From NCBI GenBank assembly GCA_964385635.1, contig CAYLPU010000002.1, positions 53,106 through 117,105 on the forward strand: a stretch of 64,000 nucleotides of DNA. The letters run 5' to 3'. Numbering within the stretch: position 1 is the stretch's first letter; each line of letters opens with the position of its first letter. The notes beneath the pieces are model-generated. The model was given only the letters and a program-made list of their open reading frames with translations. It did no database searches and was not told the DNA's origin. Made by a program: the position numbers and the translations under genes. This stretch comes from CAYLPU01 sp964385635 (GTDB taxonomy: Bacteria; Chloroflexota; Anaerolineae; B4-G1). Shown here one piece after another: positions 1-7,589 of this stretch.

Positions 1-966
1 CTGCACCGCCCGGAACACTACGTCACCTTCGCGGAAGCGCACCTCAGCTTTGGCGGGGTGCACGTTCACATCCACGTCCTCTGGCGGAAGGTGTACCATT
101 ACCACCCCCAGCGGGTAGCGCCCGGTGGGTAGGAGCGTGTGGTAGGCCTGGATGATCGCGTAGGTCAGGCGAACATCCTTTACCCAGCGCCCGTTGACGA
201 AAAGCGTGATGTAGCCCCGGTTGGCCCTATGCAGCGAGGGCGGGCTGACGAAACCTGTGACCTGGACGCTCGCTGCTGGTTGCGAGGCATCGGGGGTAAT
301 CTCAAGAACGGCAGCACCGACTTCCAGACCGTAGACTGCGACCAGCACGTCGCGCAGGCGGCCGTTGCCAGGCGATTGGAAAACGACCTGTCCATCGTGG
401 GCCAACGTAAAGCGCAACCCCGGATAGGCCATCGCGTAGCGGGTGAGCCAGCCGTCGATGTGCCTCCGCTCGGTCCGCTCTGTGCGCAGGAACTTGCGGC
501 GGGCCGGGACGTTGAAAAATAAGTCCTCCACCGTCATCGCTGTCCCCGGCGGTCGCCCGCTCTCCTGGCGAGTCACCATCCGGCCCCCTTCCAGCCGTAG
601 GAGCGTCCCCACCGCCTCACCAGCCGTCCGTGTCACGAAGGTCACCCGGCTGATGGCGACGATGGAGGCCAGCGCCTCACCCCGAAAGCCCAGCGTGGTG
701 AGGCGGGCCAGGTCGTCCGCCGTGGTCAGTTTGCTGGTCGAGTGGCGATGAAATGCCAACTCCACCTCGGCGACTGGCACGCCACAACCGTCATCGGTCA
801 CGCGGATGAACTGCTTGCCGCCAGCGCGCGTCTCCACCCGGATGTCGCGCGCGCCGGCATCTATGCTGTTTTCGACCAGTTCCTTGACCACAGACGCGGG
901 GCGCTCCACGACCTCGCCAGCGGCGATCTGTGAGGCAACCTCCTTCGACAACACACGAATGGGCAT
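1..966 (-). CDS. mutL: DNA mismatch repair protein MutL (N-terminal part)
   Basis: First 322 codons of the mismatch-repair ATPase MutL, reading leftward and cut by the window edge, so the C-terminal dimerisation domain is not seen. The GHKL ATPase motifs are visible: ENSIDAGA (about residue 32), DDGCGV (about 60) and LGFRGEAL (about 90). The transducer domain with VNVHPAK lies close to the edge. MutL links mismatch recognition by MutS to strand removal. The ATG at 966 follows a GGGGAGG ribosome site by 5 bases. mutS is about 18 kb away on the same strand, so the two are not one operon here. The SRP RNA gene starts about 100 bases away in the opposite direction. Confidence 0.95.
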   Translation of the reverse strand, partial: MPIRVLSKEVASQIAAGEVVERPASVVKELVENSIDAGARDIRVETRAGGKQFIRVTDDGCGVPVAEVELAFHRHSTSKLTTADDLARLTTLGFRGEALASIVAISRVTFVTRTAGEAVGTLLRLEGGRMVTRQESGRPPGTAMTVEDLFFNVPARRKFLRTERTERRHIDGWLTRYAMAYPGLRFTLAHDGQVVFQSPGNGRLRDVLVAVYGLEVGAAVLEITPDASQPAASVQVTGFVSPPSLHRANRGYITLFVNGRWVKDVRLTYAIIQAYHTLLPTGRYPLGVVMVHLPPEDVDVNVHPAKAEVRFREGDVVFRAVQ

Positions 967-1034
967 CACAACCTCCCCGTATTCATTTTATCACACAACG
1001 CCGCTCAGGCAAGAAAAGCCATTTGACTGTTAAT

Positions 1035-1063
1035 TTGACATTTCGCTCTCCCTGCGGTAGCAT
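1035..1063 (+). promoter_or_regulatory. sigma-70 promoter of the SRP RNA gene
   Basis: TTGACA at 1035-1040 and TAGCAT at 1058-1063 with a 17-base spacer. The predicted start point, about 1070, coincides with the 5' end of the SRP RNA. Confidence 0.75.
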
Positions 1064-1070
1064 GGTGATG

Positions 1071-1338
1071 GTCGTGCTAGACGGGGAGCTGGCGGTGCCC
1101 TGTACCCGCAATCCGCCATAGCGGGGTCGAACTCCCCCTTAGAGGGTTGGGCCATTCGATACTGCCCAGGTCAAGCGGTGTTGAAGATTGGGTCCTGCGC
1201 GGCAGGAGCCTCCGAACCCCGTCAGATCCGGGAGGAAGCAGCGGTAAGGAGCCCCTCCTGGGCGCCGCAGGGGTGCCTGGTCGGAACCGGTTGATCCCGG
1301 TAAGCCGGGCGGTGCGATTCGACGGGGGGTGCACGACC
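1071..1338 (+). ncRNA. ffs: signal recognition particle RNA, large (Alu-containing) type
   Basis: RNA scaffold of the signal recognition particle, which pairs with Ffh to target membrane proteins. The domain IV core is visible around 1219-1245 (GTCAGATCCGGGAGGAAGC, then AGCGGTAAG). The ends GTCGTGC (1071-1077) and GCACGAC (1331-1337) pair. The 5' part GGTGCCCTGTACCCGCAATC matches the Alu-domain pattern of the Bacillus 6S-like scRNA, so this is the roughly 270-base form and not the short 4.5S form. A consensus promoter sits immediately upstream and a strong hairpin follows. It lies between divergent mutL and the 3D-domain gene. Confidence 0.95.
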
Positions 1339-1350
1339 ATTCGACTGGAT

Positions 1351-1384
1351 GAAGGAGGCGGCGGCAAGCCCGCCGCCTTCCTTG
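1351..1384 (+). terminator. hairpin following the SRP RNA
   Basis: GC-rich inverted repeat: AAGGAGGCGGCGG pairs with CCGCCGCCTTCCTT with one bulged base. It is followed by only a short T-rich stretch, so it is a terminator-like hairpin and not a textbook intrinsic terminator. It ends just before the next start codon at 1397. Confidence 0.5.
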
Positions 1385-1396
1385 CGCTGATGACGT

Positions 1397-2824
1397 ATGG
1401 AGACGACCGCAACCACCCCACTCAAATACGTAAACCTGCTACAGGGCCTTAAGGCCCTCGTGGCACTGGTGTTCGTCGTCGGCACGTTGGCGGCCGGCTA
1501 CCAGACGACGCTGACGCCAGTCACGTTGGTGGTAGACGGCCAGGTGCAGCGGCTACACACCCACCAGGACACCGTCGCCGGGCTGCTGGTGGACGCCGAC
1601 GTCGCCCTTCATCCCGAGGACATCGTCACCCCCGCGTTGGATACACCGCTTGAGCCGGAGATGATCGTGCAAGTGTGGCGGGCCCGCCTTGTGCACGTCA
1701 ACGCCGACGGGAACAACGTCATGCTCCGCACTCACGCCGCGTCAGTCGAGGCGGTTTTGCAGGAGGCAGGAGTGACGCTGGGATTGCACGATGAGGTGGA
1801 GATCGAGGGAGAACTCCTGGCGACCAACCCCGGCACAGGCAACCTCGAACCCGCCCGCCTCACAGTCCGCCGCGCCATCCCTTTCACACTGCACGAAGAT
1901 GGTCAGGCGACCACGCTCTACACCACCGCCCCCATCGTCGGGGAGGCGCTGCGCCGGGCTGGGCTGACGCTCTACCTGGCCGACCGCGTCCAGCCAGGTC
2001 TCGGCGAGCCTATGTCGGCAGGGATGCATGTCTATGTTGACTGTTCCGTACCGGTGGCAGTACAGGTGGATGGACGGACGCTCCGCACTCGTACACATCG
2101 GCAGCGCGTGGATGAGTTGCTGGCCGATTTGGGGCTGATCCTCACCGGCCAGGACTACACTACTCCCACACTTAGCGCACCCCTGGAGGAAAACGGGACG
2201 ATTCGCATCGTGCGCGTAAGCGAGCACTTCTTGATCAGACAGGAACCTATCCCCTTCGACTCGACATGGCAGCCTGACCCGGACCTGGAGATTGATTACG
2301 AGCGGGTGCTTCGAGAAGGAGCACCTGGCATTTTTGAATGGCGCATCCGCGTGCGCTACGAGGATGGTCACGAGATCGCACGGGCGGTCGAGAACGAGTA
2401 CGTCGCTGTCCCGCCCACAACGAAGATCATGGGGTATGGAACGAAGATCGTTGTCCGCACTCTCGACACCTCCTCCGGTCCAGTCGAGTATTGGCGTGTG
2501 CTCCGTATGTTGGCAACTTCCTACTCCGCCTCCACGGCCGGCACGCCGGTTACAAGTCCCTGGTATGGACGCACGGCCACAGGGATGCAGATGAGGCACG
2601 GTATCGTCGCCGTGGACCCGCGAGTGATCAACATGCGCAGTCAGGTCTACGTGCCCGGATACGGTGTCGGCATCGCCGGTGACACTGGTGGTGCGGTCAA
2701 GGGGCGGCGTATTGACCTGGGGTACGATGACGATAACCTGGTGCGCTGGTACCATTGGGTGGACGTCTATCTGCTGACCCCCATGCCGCCTCCTGACCAG
2801 ATCAACTACCGCCTCGGGCCTTAG
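1397..2824 (+). CDS. DUF348/G5/3D-domain cell-wall protein (YabE-like)
   Basis: 475-residue protein of the YabE / resuscitation-promoting-factor type, expected to act on peptidoglycan outside the membrane. A membrane anchor at about residues 17-38 is followed by four DUF348 repeats (pattern V-x-V-D-G with a T-H/T-x-x-T-V motif, about residues 42-250). A G5-like domain comes next (about 270-345). The C-terminal 3D domain carries the conserved acidic residues (AVDPRVI, GDTGG, DLGYDDD). In Bacillus, yabE lies just upstream of rnmV and ksgA. Here rsmA (ksgA) follows 10 bases downstream, so the synteny supports the call; rnmV is missing. The enzymatic role of 3D domains is inferred from the MltA fold, not shown here. 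Confidence 0.85.
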   Translation: METTATTPLKYVNLLQGLKALVALVFVVGTLAAGYQTTLTPVTLVVDGQVQRLHTHQDTVAGLLVDADVALHPEDIVTPALDTPLEPEMIVQVWRARLVHVNADGNNVMLRTHAASVEAVLQEAGVTLGLHDEVEIEGELLATNPGTGNLEPARLTVRRAIPFTLHEDGQATTLYTTAPIVGEALRRAGLTLYLADRVQPGLGEPMSAGMHVYVDCSVPVAVQVDGRTLRTRTHRQRVDELLADLGLILTGQDYTTPTLSAPLEENGTIRIVRVSEHFLIRQEPIPFDSTWQPDPDLEIDYERVLREGAPGIFEWRIRVRYEDGHEIARAVENEYVAVPPTTKIMGYGTKIVVRTLDTSSGPVEYWRVLRMLATSYSASTAGTPVTSPWYGRTATGMQMRHGIVAVDPRVINMRSQVYVPGYGVGIAGDTGGAVKGRRIDLGYDDDNLVRWYHWVDVYLLTPMPPPDQINYRLGP

Positions 2825-2833
2825 GGCTGGCCA

Positions 2834-3733
2834 ATGAACGTGCGCAGGCTGCTGGAACAATGGGGCCTCCGGCCGAGCAAAGGGCTGGGCCAAAACTTCC
2901 TCGTGGATCAAACCGCCCTTGGCAAGATCGTCACTGCCGCCGAACTGACCCGCGACGTCGTCGTCCTGGAAGTCGGCGCGGGACTGGGAGCGCTGACCAG
3001 GCGGCTGGCCCAGGATGCTGGGCACGTGGTCGCCGTCGAACTGGATCAACGACTCATCCCCGCGCTGCAGAGCATATTGGCCGACCTCGACAACGTCACG
3101 CTGATCCAGGGTGACATACTGGCGCTCAACCCCGCAGATTTGATCAGCGCCGCCAGCATCCAGTATCCAGCATCCAGTATCCAGTACAAGGTCGTGGCCA
3201 ACCTGCCTTACTACATCACCTCTGCCGTGCTGCGCCATCTGCTGGAGGCCAGCCTCAAGCCACAGCGGATGGTGATCACAGTGCAGCGAGAGGTCGCGGA
3301 ACGCATCGTCGCGAAACCAGGGCGGATGAGCCTGTTGGCAGTGAGTGTGCAGTTCTACGGGCGGCCGCAGCGACTCTTTCGCATCAAACCGGGCAGTTTC
3401 TATCCCTCCCCGGGAGTGGAATCGGCGGTGGTGCGGGTGGACCTCCACGCCGCGCCACCCGTGCCCGCAGAGGATACAGCCGCTTTCTTTCGCGTCGTGC
3501 GGGCCGGCTTCGCCCAGCGCCGCAAGCAACTGCACAACGGATTGGCTGCCGGCCTCCGGCGGCCGTCTGAGGAGGTGGCAGCCAGATTGAGGAGAGTTGG
3601 CGTAGACCCCCAACGGCGTCCACAGACACTCAGTCTTGAGGAGTGGGCCAGGGTCACCCGCGTGCTGGGTGAATCTTATGAGACTGCAAAGAGAGTGCAG
3701 ATTCAAAGTACAGATTCAGAAGATATTGGTTGA
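2834..3733 (+). CDS. rsmA: 16S rRNA (A1518/A1519) dimethyltransferase RsmA/KsgA
   Basis: SAM-dependent enzyme that dimethylates two adjacent adenines near the 3' end of 16S rRNA during 30S maturation. The N-terminal signature GLGQNFLVD, motif I LEVGAGLGALT (about residues 45-55) and the catalytic NLPYY (123-127) are all present, and 299 residues is near the normal length. Residues 108-118 (SIQYPASSIQY), just before the catalytic motif, are encoded by a tandem 7-base repeat and are not part of the family core. The last about 20 residues also come from a repetitive stretch (3694-3725). It is probably co-transcribed with the 3D-domain gene. Confidence 0.95.
   Translation: MNVRRLLEQWGLRPSKGLGQNFLVDQTALGKIVTAAELTRDVVVLEVGAGLGALTRRLAQDAGHVVAVELDQRLIPALQSILADLDNVTLIQGDILALNPADLISAASIQYPASSIQYKVVANLPYYITSAVLRHLLEASLKPQRMVITVQREVAERIVAKPGRMSLLAVSVQFYGRPQRLFRIKPGSFYPSPGVESAVVRVDLHAAPPVPAEDTAAFFRVVRAGFAQRRKQLHNGLAAGLRRPSEEVAARLRRVGVDPQRRPQTLSLEEWARVTRVLGESYETAKRVQIQSTDSEDIG
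3153..3186 (+). repeat. 7-base tandem repeat inside rsmA
   Basis: Five units of CCAG(C/T)AT inside the coding sequence, read in frame as P-A-S-S-I-Q-Y. The same repeat on the opposite strand lies in mutS at 20820-20865, in the frame giving the same peptide. Confidence 0.8.
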
Positions 3734-3758
3734 CGCTACCACACAACCATGATACAAT
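3730..3758 (+). promoter_or_regulatory. sigma-70 promoter of the bactofilin-led cluster
   Basis: TTGACG at 3730-3735 and TACAAT at 3753-3758, 17-base spacer, overlapping the last codons of rsmA. The predicted leader before the start at 3920 is about 155 bases and contains the palindrome ATGGATCCAT near its end. No known riboswitch was recognised in it. Confidence 0.65.
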
Positions 3759-3919
3759 AACACAAAGAGCCATGATGTGAAACGTCGCCTAAATACAACG
3801 TTGCTTCTTTGTCCCCCCGGCCTACGGGGTTCATAAATAGGCTCTATGGGGATTATATGGGGTAGGGGACCTCCGAGGTTTACGGAGCGGGGACTAATTT
3901 TCTTATGGATCCATAGGAA

Positions 3920-6271
3920 ATGAGTAAAGCGGGGCAAGCGGACACGGATCAGCCTATATACATCTGTGGCATTCTTGAAGGCGACATCGACGTTGCTAAC
4001 ACTGTCTTCATCGACAAGGAAGGACTGGTAAGCGCCAACGTCACGGCCGAGCGTGCCATCGTGCAAGGGGTCGTCGTCGGCAGCATCCGCGCCCGGCAGG
4101 TCGAAATCAGCACCAGTGGCAAGGTATGGGGCAATGTCTGGGCCCAGACCTTCCATATTGAGCCCGGCGGCTTTATCCGTGGGCAAGTCATCACCCCTTT
4201 GCAGACCGGACACGTGCTCAGCGCCTGCTCACCAGAGTCACCCCCTGCCCTTGTCGCTGTCTCCTCCCTGCAGCCATTGCCCGACGACGGCCTCAATCAC
4301 CTGTTGGCCGAACTAAAGGCGGTTGCTCAGGAAACTACCACTGTAGACGACCTGCTGGCATCTCCCCAACTACTGCACATCGAAGAAGCGCTGGCCCGCG
4401 TCGTTGAGGCCAAGAACCGGACAATCTCTCAACTGCAATTGGAGCTCCAGGCCATGCAGGCGACTCTGGCGGAGCAGGAAGGGTTGACAGCAACTCTCTC
4501 AGCCAACCTGGACAGTACCGGCAGCGAGCGCGAAACGGCGCTGGCACAGCAAAACGCCGAGCTGTGCGACGAGTTGGAGCGCCTGCGCCTGACTGCCTTA
4601 CAGCGCGAGCAGAGCCTAGCCGAACTCCAGGTGAACCACGATGAGATGGCCCAACTCACGGTCGGGTACGAGAAAACCATCGCTGAACTTCAATGCGACC
4701 GGGAGGCGACTCGCTTGGAGAATCAACGGCTCCAGGTTGAACTGCATGAGATCCGTCTGGCCCTAGATGCAGCCCAGAACGAGATCACGCACCTGAGCAC
4801 CGATCTGATCGAGACTAAGGCCCAATTCCAACTCCTGAACAACGAGCTTACTTCCAGCCAGGCTAGCCGCGCTAACCTGATCGCCGCTACCACCGATGCG
4901 ACCAAGCAATTGCACAGCCAGTTGGCCGAGGTTACGGCGGAACGGGATCAGGCGGCCGCTGACCTCGATGCCGCGCAAGAACAGATCGCTCACCTGATCG
5001 ATCAACTGGCCCAGGCCCACGCCGCCGCCACCGACCTCGCCGCCGAGCGAGACAGCCTCCAAGCCGATCTTGAGCGCATCCGCAATGAGCACGTCATTGC
5101 CCGGGCTGGTCGTGCGGAGACCCAGGTCGCCGTCGAGCAACTGACCGCCGAGCTCGAGGCCGCCTGTGCAGAGATCGAGCGTCTGAGCAGCGATCACACG
5201 GCCGCGCTCAGCGCCGTTCGGGTCAAGCGAGACGACGTCTCCGCCGAGCTCGAGGCCGCCCGCCAGCGCATGGAGCAAATGAGCGAACAGATCGAGGCCG
5301 CCCGTGCAGAGATTGAGCGTCTAGAGGGCGATCACACGGCCGCGCTCAGCGCCGCTCAGGCTGAGCAAGACGGTGTTTCCGCTGAACTCGAGGCTGCCCG
5401 CCAGCGCGTAGGGCAACTGAGCGCCGACCTCGACGCCGCCCGCGCAGAGATCGAGCGTCTAGGCAGCGATCGCGCCGCCGCGCTTAGCGCCGTTCGGGTA
5501 GAGCGAGACGACGTCTCCGCCGAGCTCGAGGCCGCCCGCCAGCGCATGGAGCAAATGACCGCCGAGCTCGAGGCCGCCCGTGCAGAGATCGAGCGTCTGA
5601 GCAGCGATCACACGGCCGCGCTTAGCGCCGTTCAGGTCGAGCGAGACGACGTCTCCGCCGAGCTCGAGGCCGCCCGCCAGCGCATGGAGCAAATGACCGC
5701 CGAGCTCGAGGCCGCCCGTGCAGAGATCGAGCGTCTGAGCAGCGATCACACGGCCGCGCTTAGCGCCGTTCAGGTCGAGCGAGACGACGTCTCCGCCGAG
5801 CTCGAGGCCGCCCGCCAGCGCATGGAGCAAATGAGCGCACGGCTCGACGCCGAGCGAGTGGATGCCCGGACCGACATCAAGCGCCTGACCACTGACCTCG
5901 ACGACGCCCACCACCGCCTAGAGCAGACCGTCACCGAGCGAGATACCTTCCAGGCCGAATGTGAGAAGGCCCAGGCCGCCGCCGCTCGGCTCACTGCGGA
6001 CCTGGAAGACGTACGACATCAGATCGCTCAACTGGACGACCAATTGGCCGAACGAGAGGCAGAAATCGCCCGCTTGCAAGCCGACTATAAGATAGGCCAA
6101 GACCAAATTGGGCAACAACGGCAGGAACACACTGCTTACTGTCTGACCTGCCACGCTCATCGCCCCATCAAAGAAGCGCGTGAACTCGTCATGCCCGACG
6201 GCCGTCGCGCGGTCAAGGGTCACTGTATTGTCTGCGGTGCCAGTCTCCTCAGCCTGGTATCTTCGGACTAA
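3920..6271 (+). CDS. bactofilin-like / coiled-coil / zinc-ribbon protein
   Basis: 783 residues with an unusual domain chain. Residues about 10-95 look like a bactofilin (DUF583) beta-helix: short repeats of small and hydrophobic residues such as VEISTSGKVWGNV, ending in a glycine-rich turn and QVITPL. Residues about 120-730 form a very long coiled coil, including five near-identical 46-residue units (409-638). The C-terminal about 45 residues have two Cys pairs (YCLTCHAHR and HCIVCGASL), a zinc ribbon like DUF5679. Bactofilins polymerise into cytoskeletal filaments or scaffolds; the rest is inferred. It heads a same-strand cluster with an RND-type protein, an MglA-like GTPase and two roadblock proteins. 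I know of no characterised protein with this architecture. Confidence 0.75.
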   Translation: MSKAGQADTDQPIYICGILEGDIDVANTVFIDKEGLVSANVTAERAIVQGVVVGSIRARQVEISTSGKVWGNVWAQTFHIEPGGFIRGQVITPLQTGHVLSACSPESPPALVAVSSLQPLPDDGLNHLLAELKAVAQETTTVDDLLASPQLLHIEEALARVVEAKNRTISQLQLELQAMQATLAEQEGLTATLSANLDSTGSERETALAQQNAELCDELERLRLTALQREQSLAELQVNHDEMAQLTVGYEKTIAELQCDREATRLENQRLQVELHEIRLALDAAQNEITHLSTDLIETKAQFQLLNNELTSSQASRANLIAATTDATKQLHSQLAEVTAERDQAAADLDAAQEQIAHLIDQLAQAHAAATDLAAERDSLQADLERIRNEHVIARAGRAETQVAVEQLTAELEAACAEIERLSSDHTAALSAVRVKRDDVSAELEAARQRMEQMSEQIEAARAEIERLEGDHTAALSAAQAEQDGVSAELEAARQRVGQLSADLDAARAEIERLGSDRAAALSAVRVERDDVSAELEAARQRMEQMTAELEAARAEIERLSSDHTAALSAVQVERDDVSAELEAARQRMEQMTAELEAARAEIERLSSDHTAALSAVQVERDDVSAELEAARQRMEQMSARLDAERVDARTDIKRLTTDLDDAHHRLEQTVTERDTFQAECEKAQAAAARLTADLEDVRHQIAQLDDQLAEREAEIARLQADYKIGQDQIGQQRQEHTAYCLTCHAHRPIKEARELVMPDGRRAVKGHCIVCGASLLSLVSSD
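5144..5833 (+). repeat. five tandem 138-base units encoding coiled coil
   Basis: Unit boundaries at 5144, 5282, 5420, 5558, 5696 and 5834 are spaced exactly 138 bases (46 residues). The last two or three copies are almost identical in DNA, which suggests recent unequal exchange or slippage. Each unit contains the phrases AELEAARAEIERL and ERDDVSAELEAARQRMEQM. Confidence 0.9.
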
Positions 6272-6332
6272 GGGGCTGCCCAAGAATGGCTGGCCGCCAC
6301 GGAGTAGGTTCAACGGAACAAAAGGAGGCGAA

Positions 6333-7589
6333 ATGAAGACAGCACATCACTACCAGCGTATAGTCAGCACCAGGCTGGTTCTGGTCCTCGTGGGATTGTT
6401 TCTGACCCTAAATCTGGTCAGGAGGGCAGGGGCCAGCACTTATCTCCTACCCCATTCACTCTCCCCATCGAATCAAGAGTTCCCCATCGTTCAGGGGCCA
6501 GATGATCTCTTGCGCCCTGCCATTGCCAACGGGGACCTGATGATTTGGTATGCCCAGGGCGGAGACGGTCTAGATGTCTTTGGCCTGCGGTTAGATAACG
6601 ACGGTCGCTCTCAGGGTGAGCCGCTTCTCATCGGTGGCGGTCCTGGCGATCAAGCAGTGCCCTCTATTGCCTCCAGCACCGAGGGCGGAAACTACCTCGT
6701 CGTGTGGCACAGCCAACGAAGCAGCGATGCCGATTCTGACATCTACGCCCGCCACCTGGACGCCGAGGGCCGCCCACAAGGCGATTCCTTTGCTATTTGC
6801 ATCGCCGAAGGCGACCAACTTCGCCCCGCCGTCGCCTACGCTCCGGATGCCAATATCTTCGTCGTTGCCTGGCAGGACAATCGCATGGGTAACGTTGACC
6901 TGTATGCCCGTCTGGTACCGGTGGCGGACGGCAGCGCCCCAGCCCTGGCCGAAGAGTTCGTCGTCAGCTCCGTCTCCAGCGACCAGCTCATCCCCAGTGT
7001 TGCCTGCGAGACCGAGGGGCCCCATTGCCTGGTCGTGTGGATGGACAACCGGAATAACAGTTTTTTCTACACGGATATTATGGGTCGCTTGGTCAATGCC
7101 GCCAGCGGCGATGCGATCGGCGACAAGATAGACGTGGCTGTCGAGCGATGGTATCAAGACTCCCCGACAGCCGTCTATAATCCGGTTAGCGCCGAGTACA
7201 TGGTTGTCTGGAATGACGACATCAGTTGCCGCCGTGTATCCCGCGACGGCCAGCCACTGGGTGCTAAGACTGAAGTCTCGCTGGAGAGCCCCTTCCAGTA
7301 CAAACCGGTGGTCGCCATTGACGCCGATGGCAAGTACCTGATCGTGTGGGAGGATGGGCGTAACCAGGACAGCCATGGCACCGACATCTATGGTCAGTGG
7401 CTATCGTCGGCTGGTGTTCCGATGGGAACTAACTTTGCCCTGTCCACTGACAGCCACAACCAGTACTGGCCGGCCTTGGCCTTTGACCAGGATATGGGAG
7501 CCTTCTTCGCCGTGTGGGAAGACGACCGCAACAATGGCAACCTCGCCCTTTATGGGCAGATGCTATCAGATGTCTCAGAGACCCAGTAG
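6333..7589 (+). CDS. secreted repeat protein, probable beta-propeller
   Basis: 418 residues starting at the ATG 4-5 bases after AAAGGAGGCG; an upstream ATG at 6180 is rejected because it lies inside the previous gene. An N-terminal signal or anchor (LVLVLVGLFLTLNLV, about residues 14-30) is followed by about six blades, each ending in a phrase like VVWxDxRN with D-I-Y/L-Y-A/G-R/Q-x-L after it (for example AWQDNRMGNVDLYARLV, IVWEDGRNQ, AVWEDDRNN). The fold is inferred from the repeat. The function is not known. It overlaps the following RND-type gene by 20 bases, so the two are translationally coupled and may act together in the envelope. Confidence 0.65.
   Translation: MKTAHHYQRIVSTRLVLVLVGLFLTLNLVRRAGASTYLLPHSLSPSNQEFPIVQGPDDLLRPAIANGDLMIWYAQGGDGLDVFGLRLDNDGRSQGEPLLIGGGPGDQAVPSIASSTEGGNYLVVWHSQRSSDADSDIYARHLDAEGRPQGDSFAICIAEGDQLRPAVAYAPDANIFVVAWQDNRMGNVDLYARLVPVADGSAPALAEEFVVSSVSSDQLIPSVACETEGPHCLVVWMDNRNNSFFYTDIMGRLVNAASGDAIGDKIDVAVERWYQDSPTAVYNPVSAEYMVVWNDDISCRRVSRDGQPLGAKTEVSLESPFQYKPVVAIDADGKYLIVWEDGRNQDSHGTDIYGQWLSSAGVPMGTNFALSTDSHNQYWPALAFDQDMGAFFAVWEDDRNNGNLALYGQMLSDVSETQ

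Noticed and set aside
1742..3706. A 654-codon open frame on the minus strand
   Set aside because: It lies antisense to the 3D-domain gene and rsmA, both clear families; its translation has no recognisable domain. A GC-rich shadow frame.
5144..5833. Tandem repeats resembling a CRISPR array
   Set aside because: Repeat units are contiguous, coding and 138 bases long, with no unique spacers.
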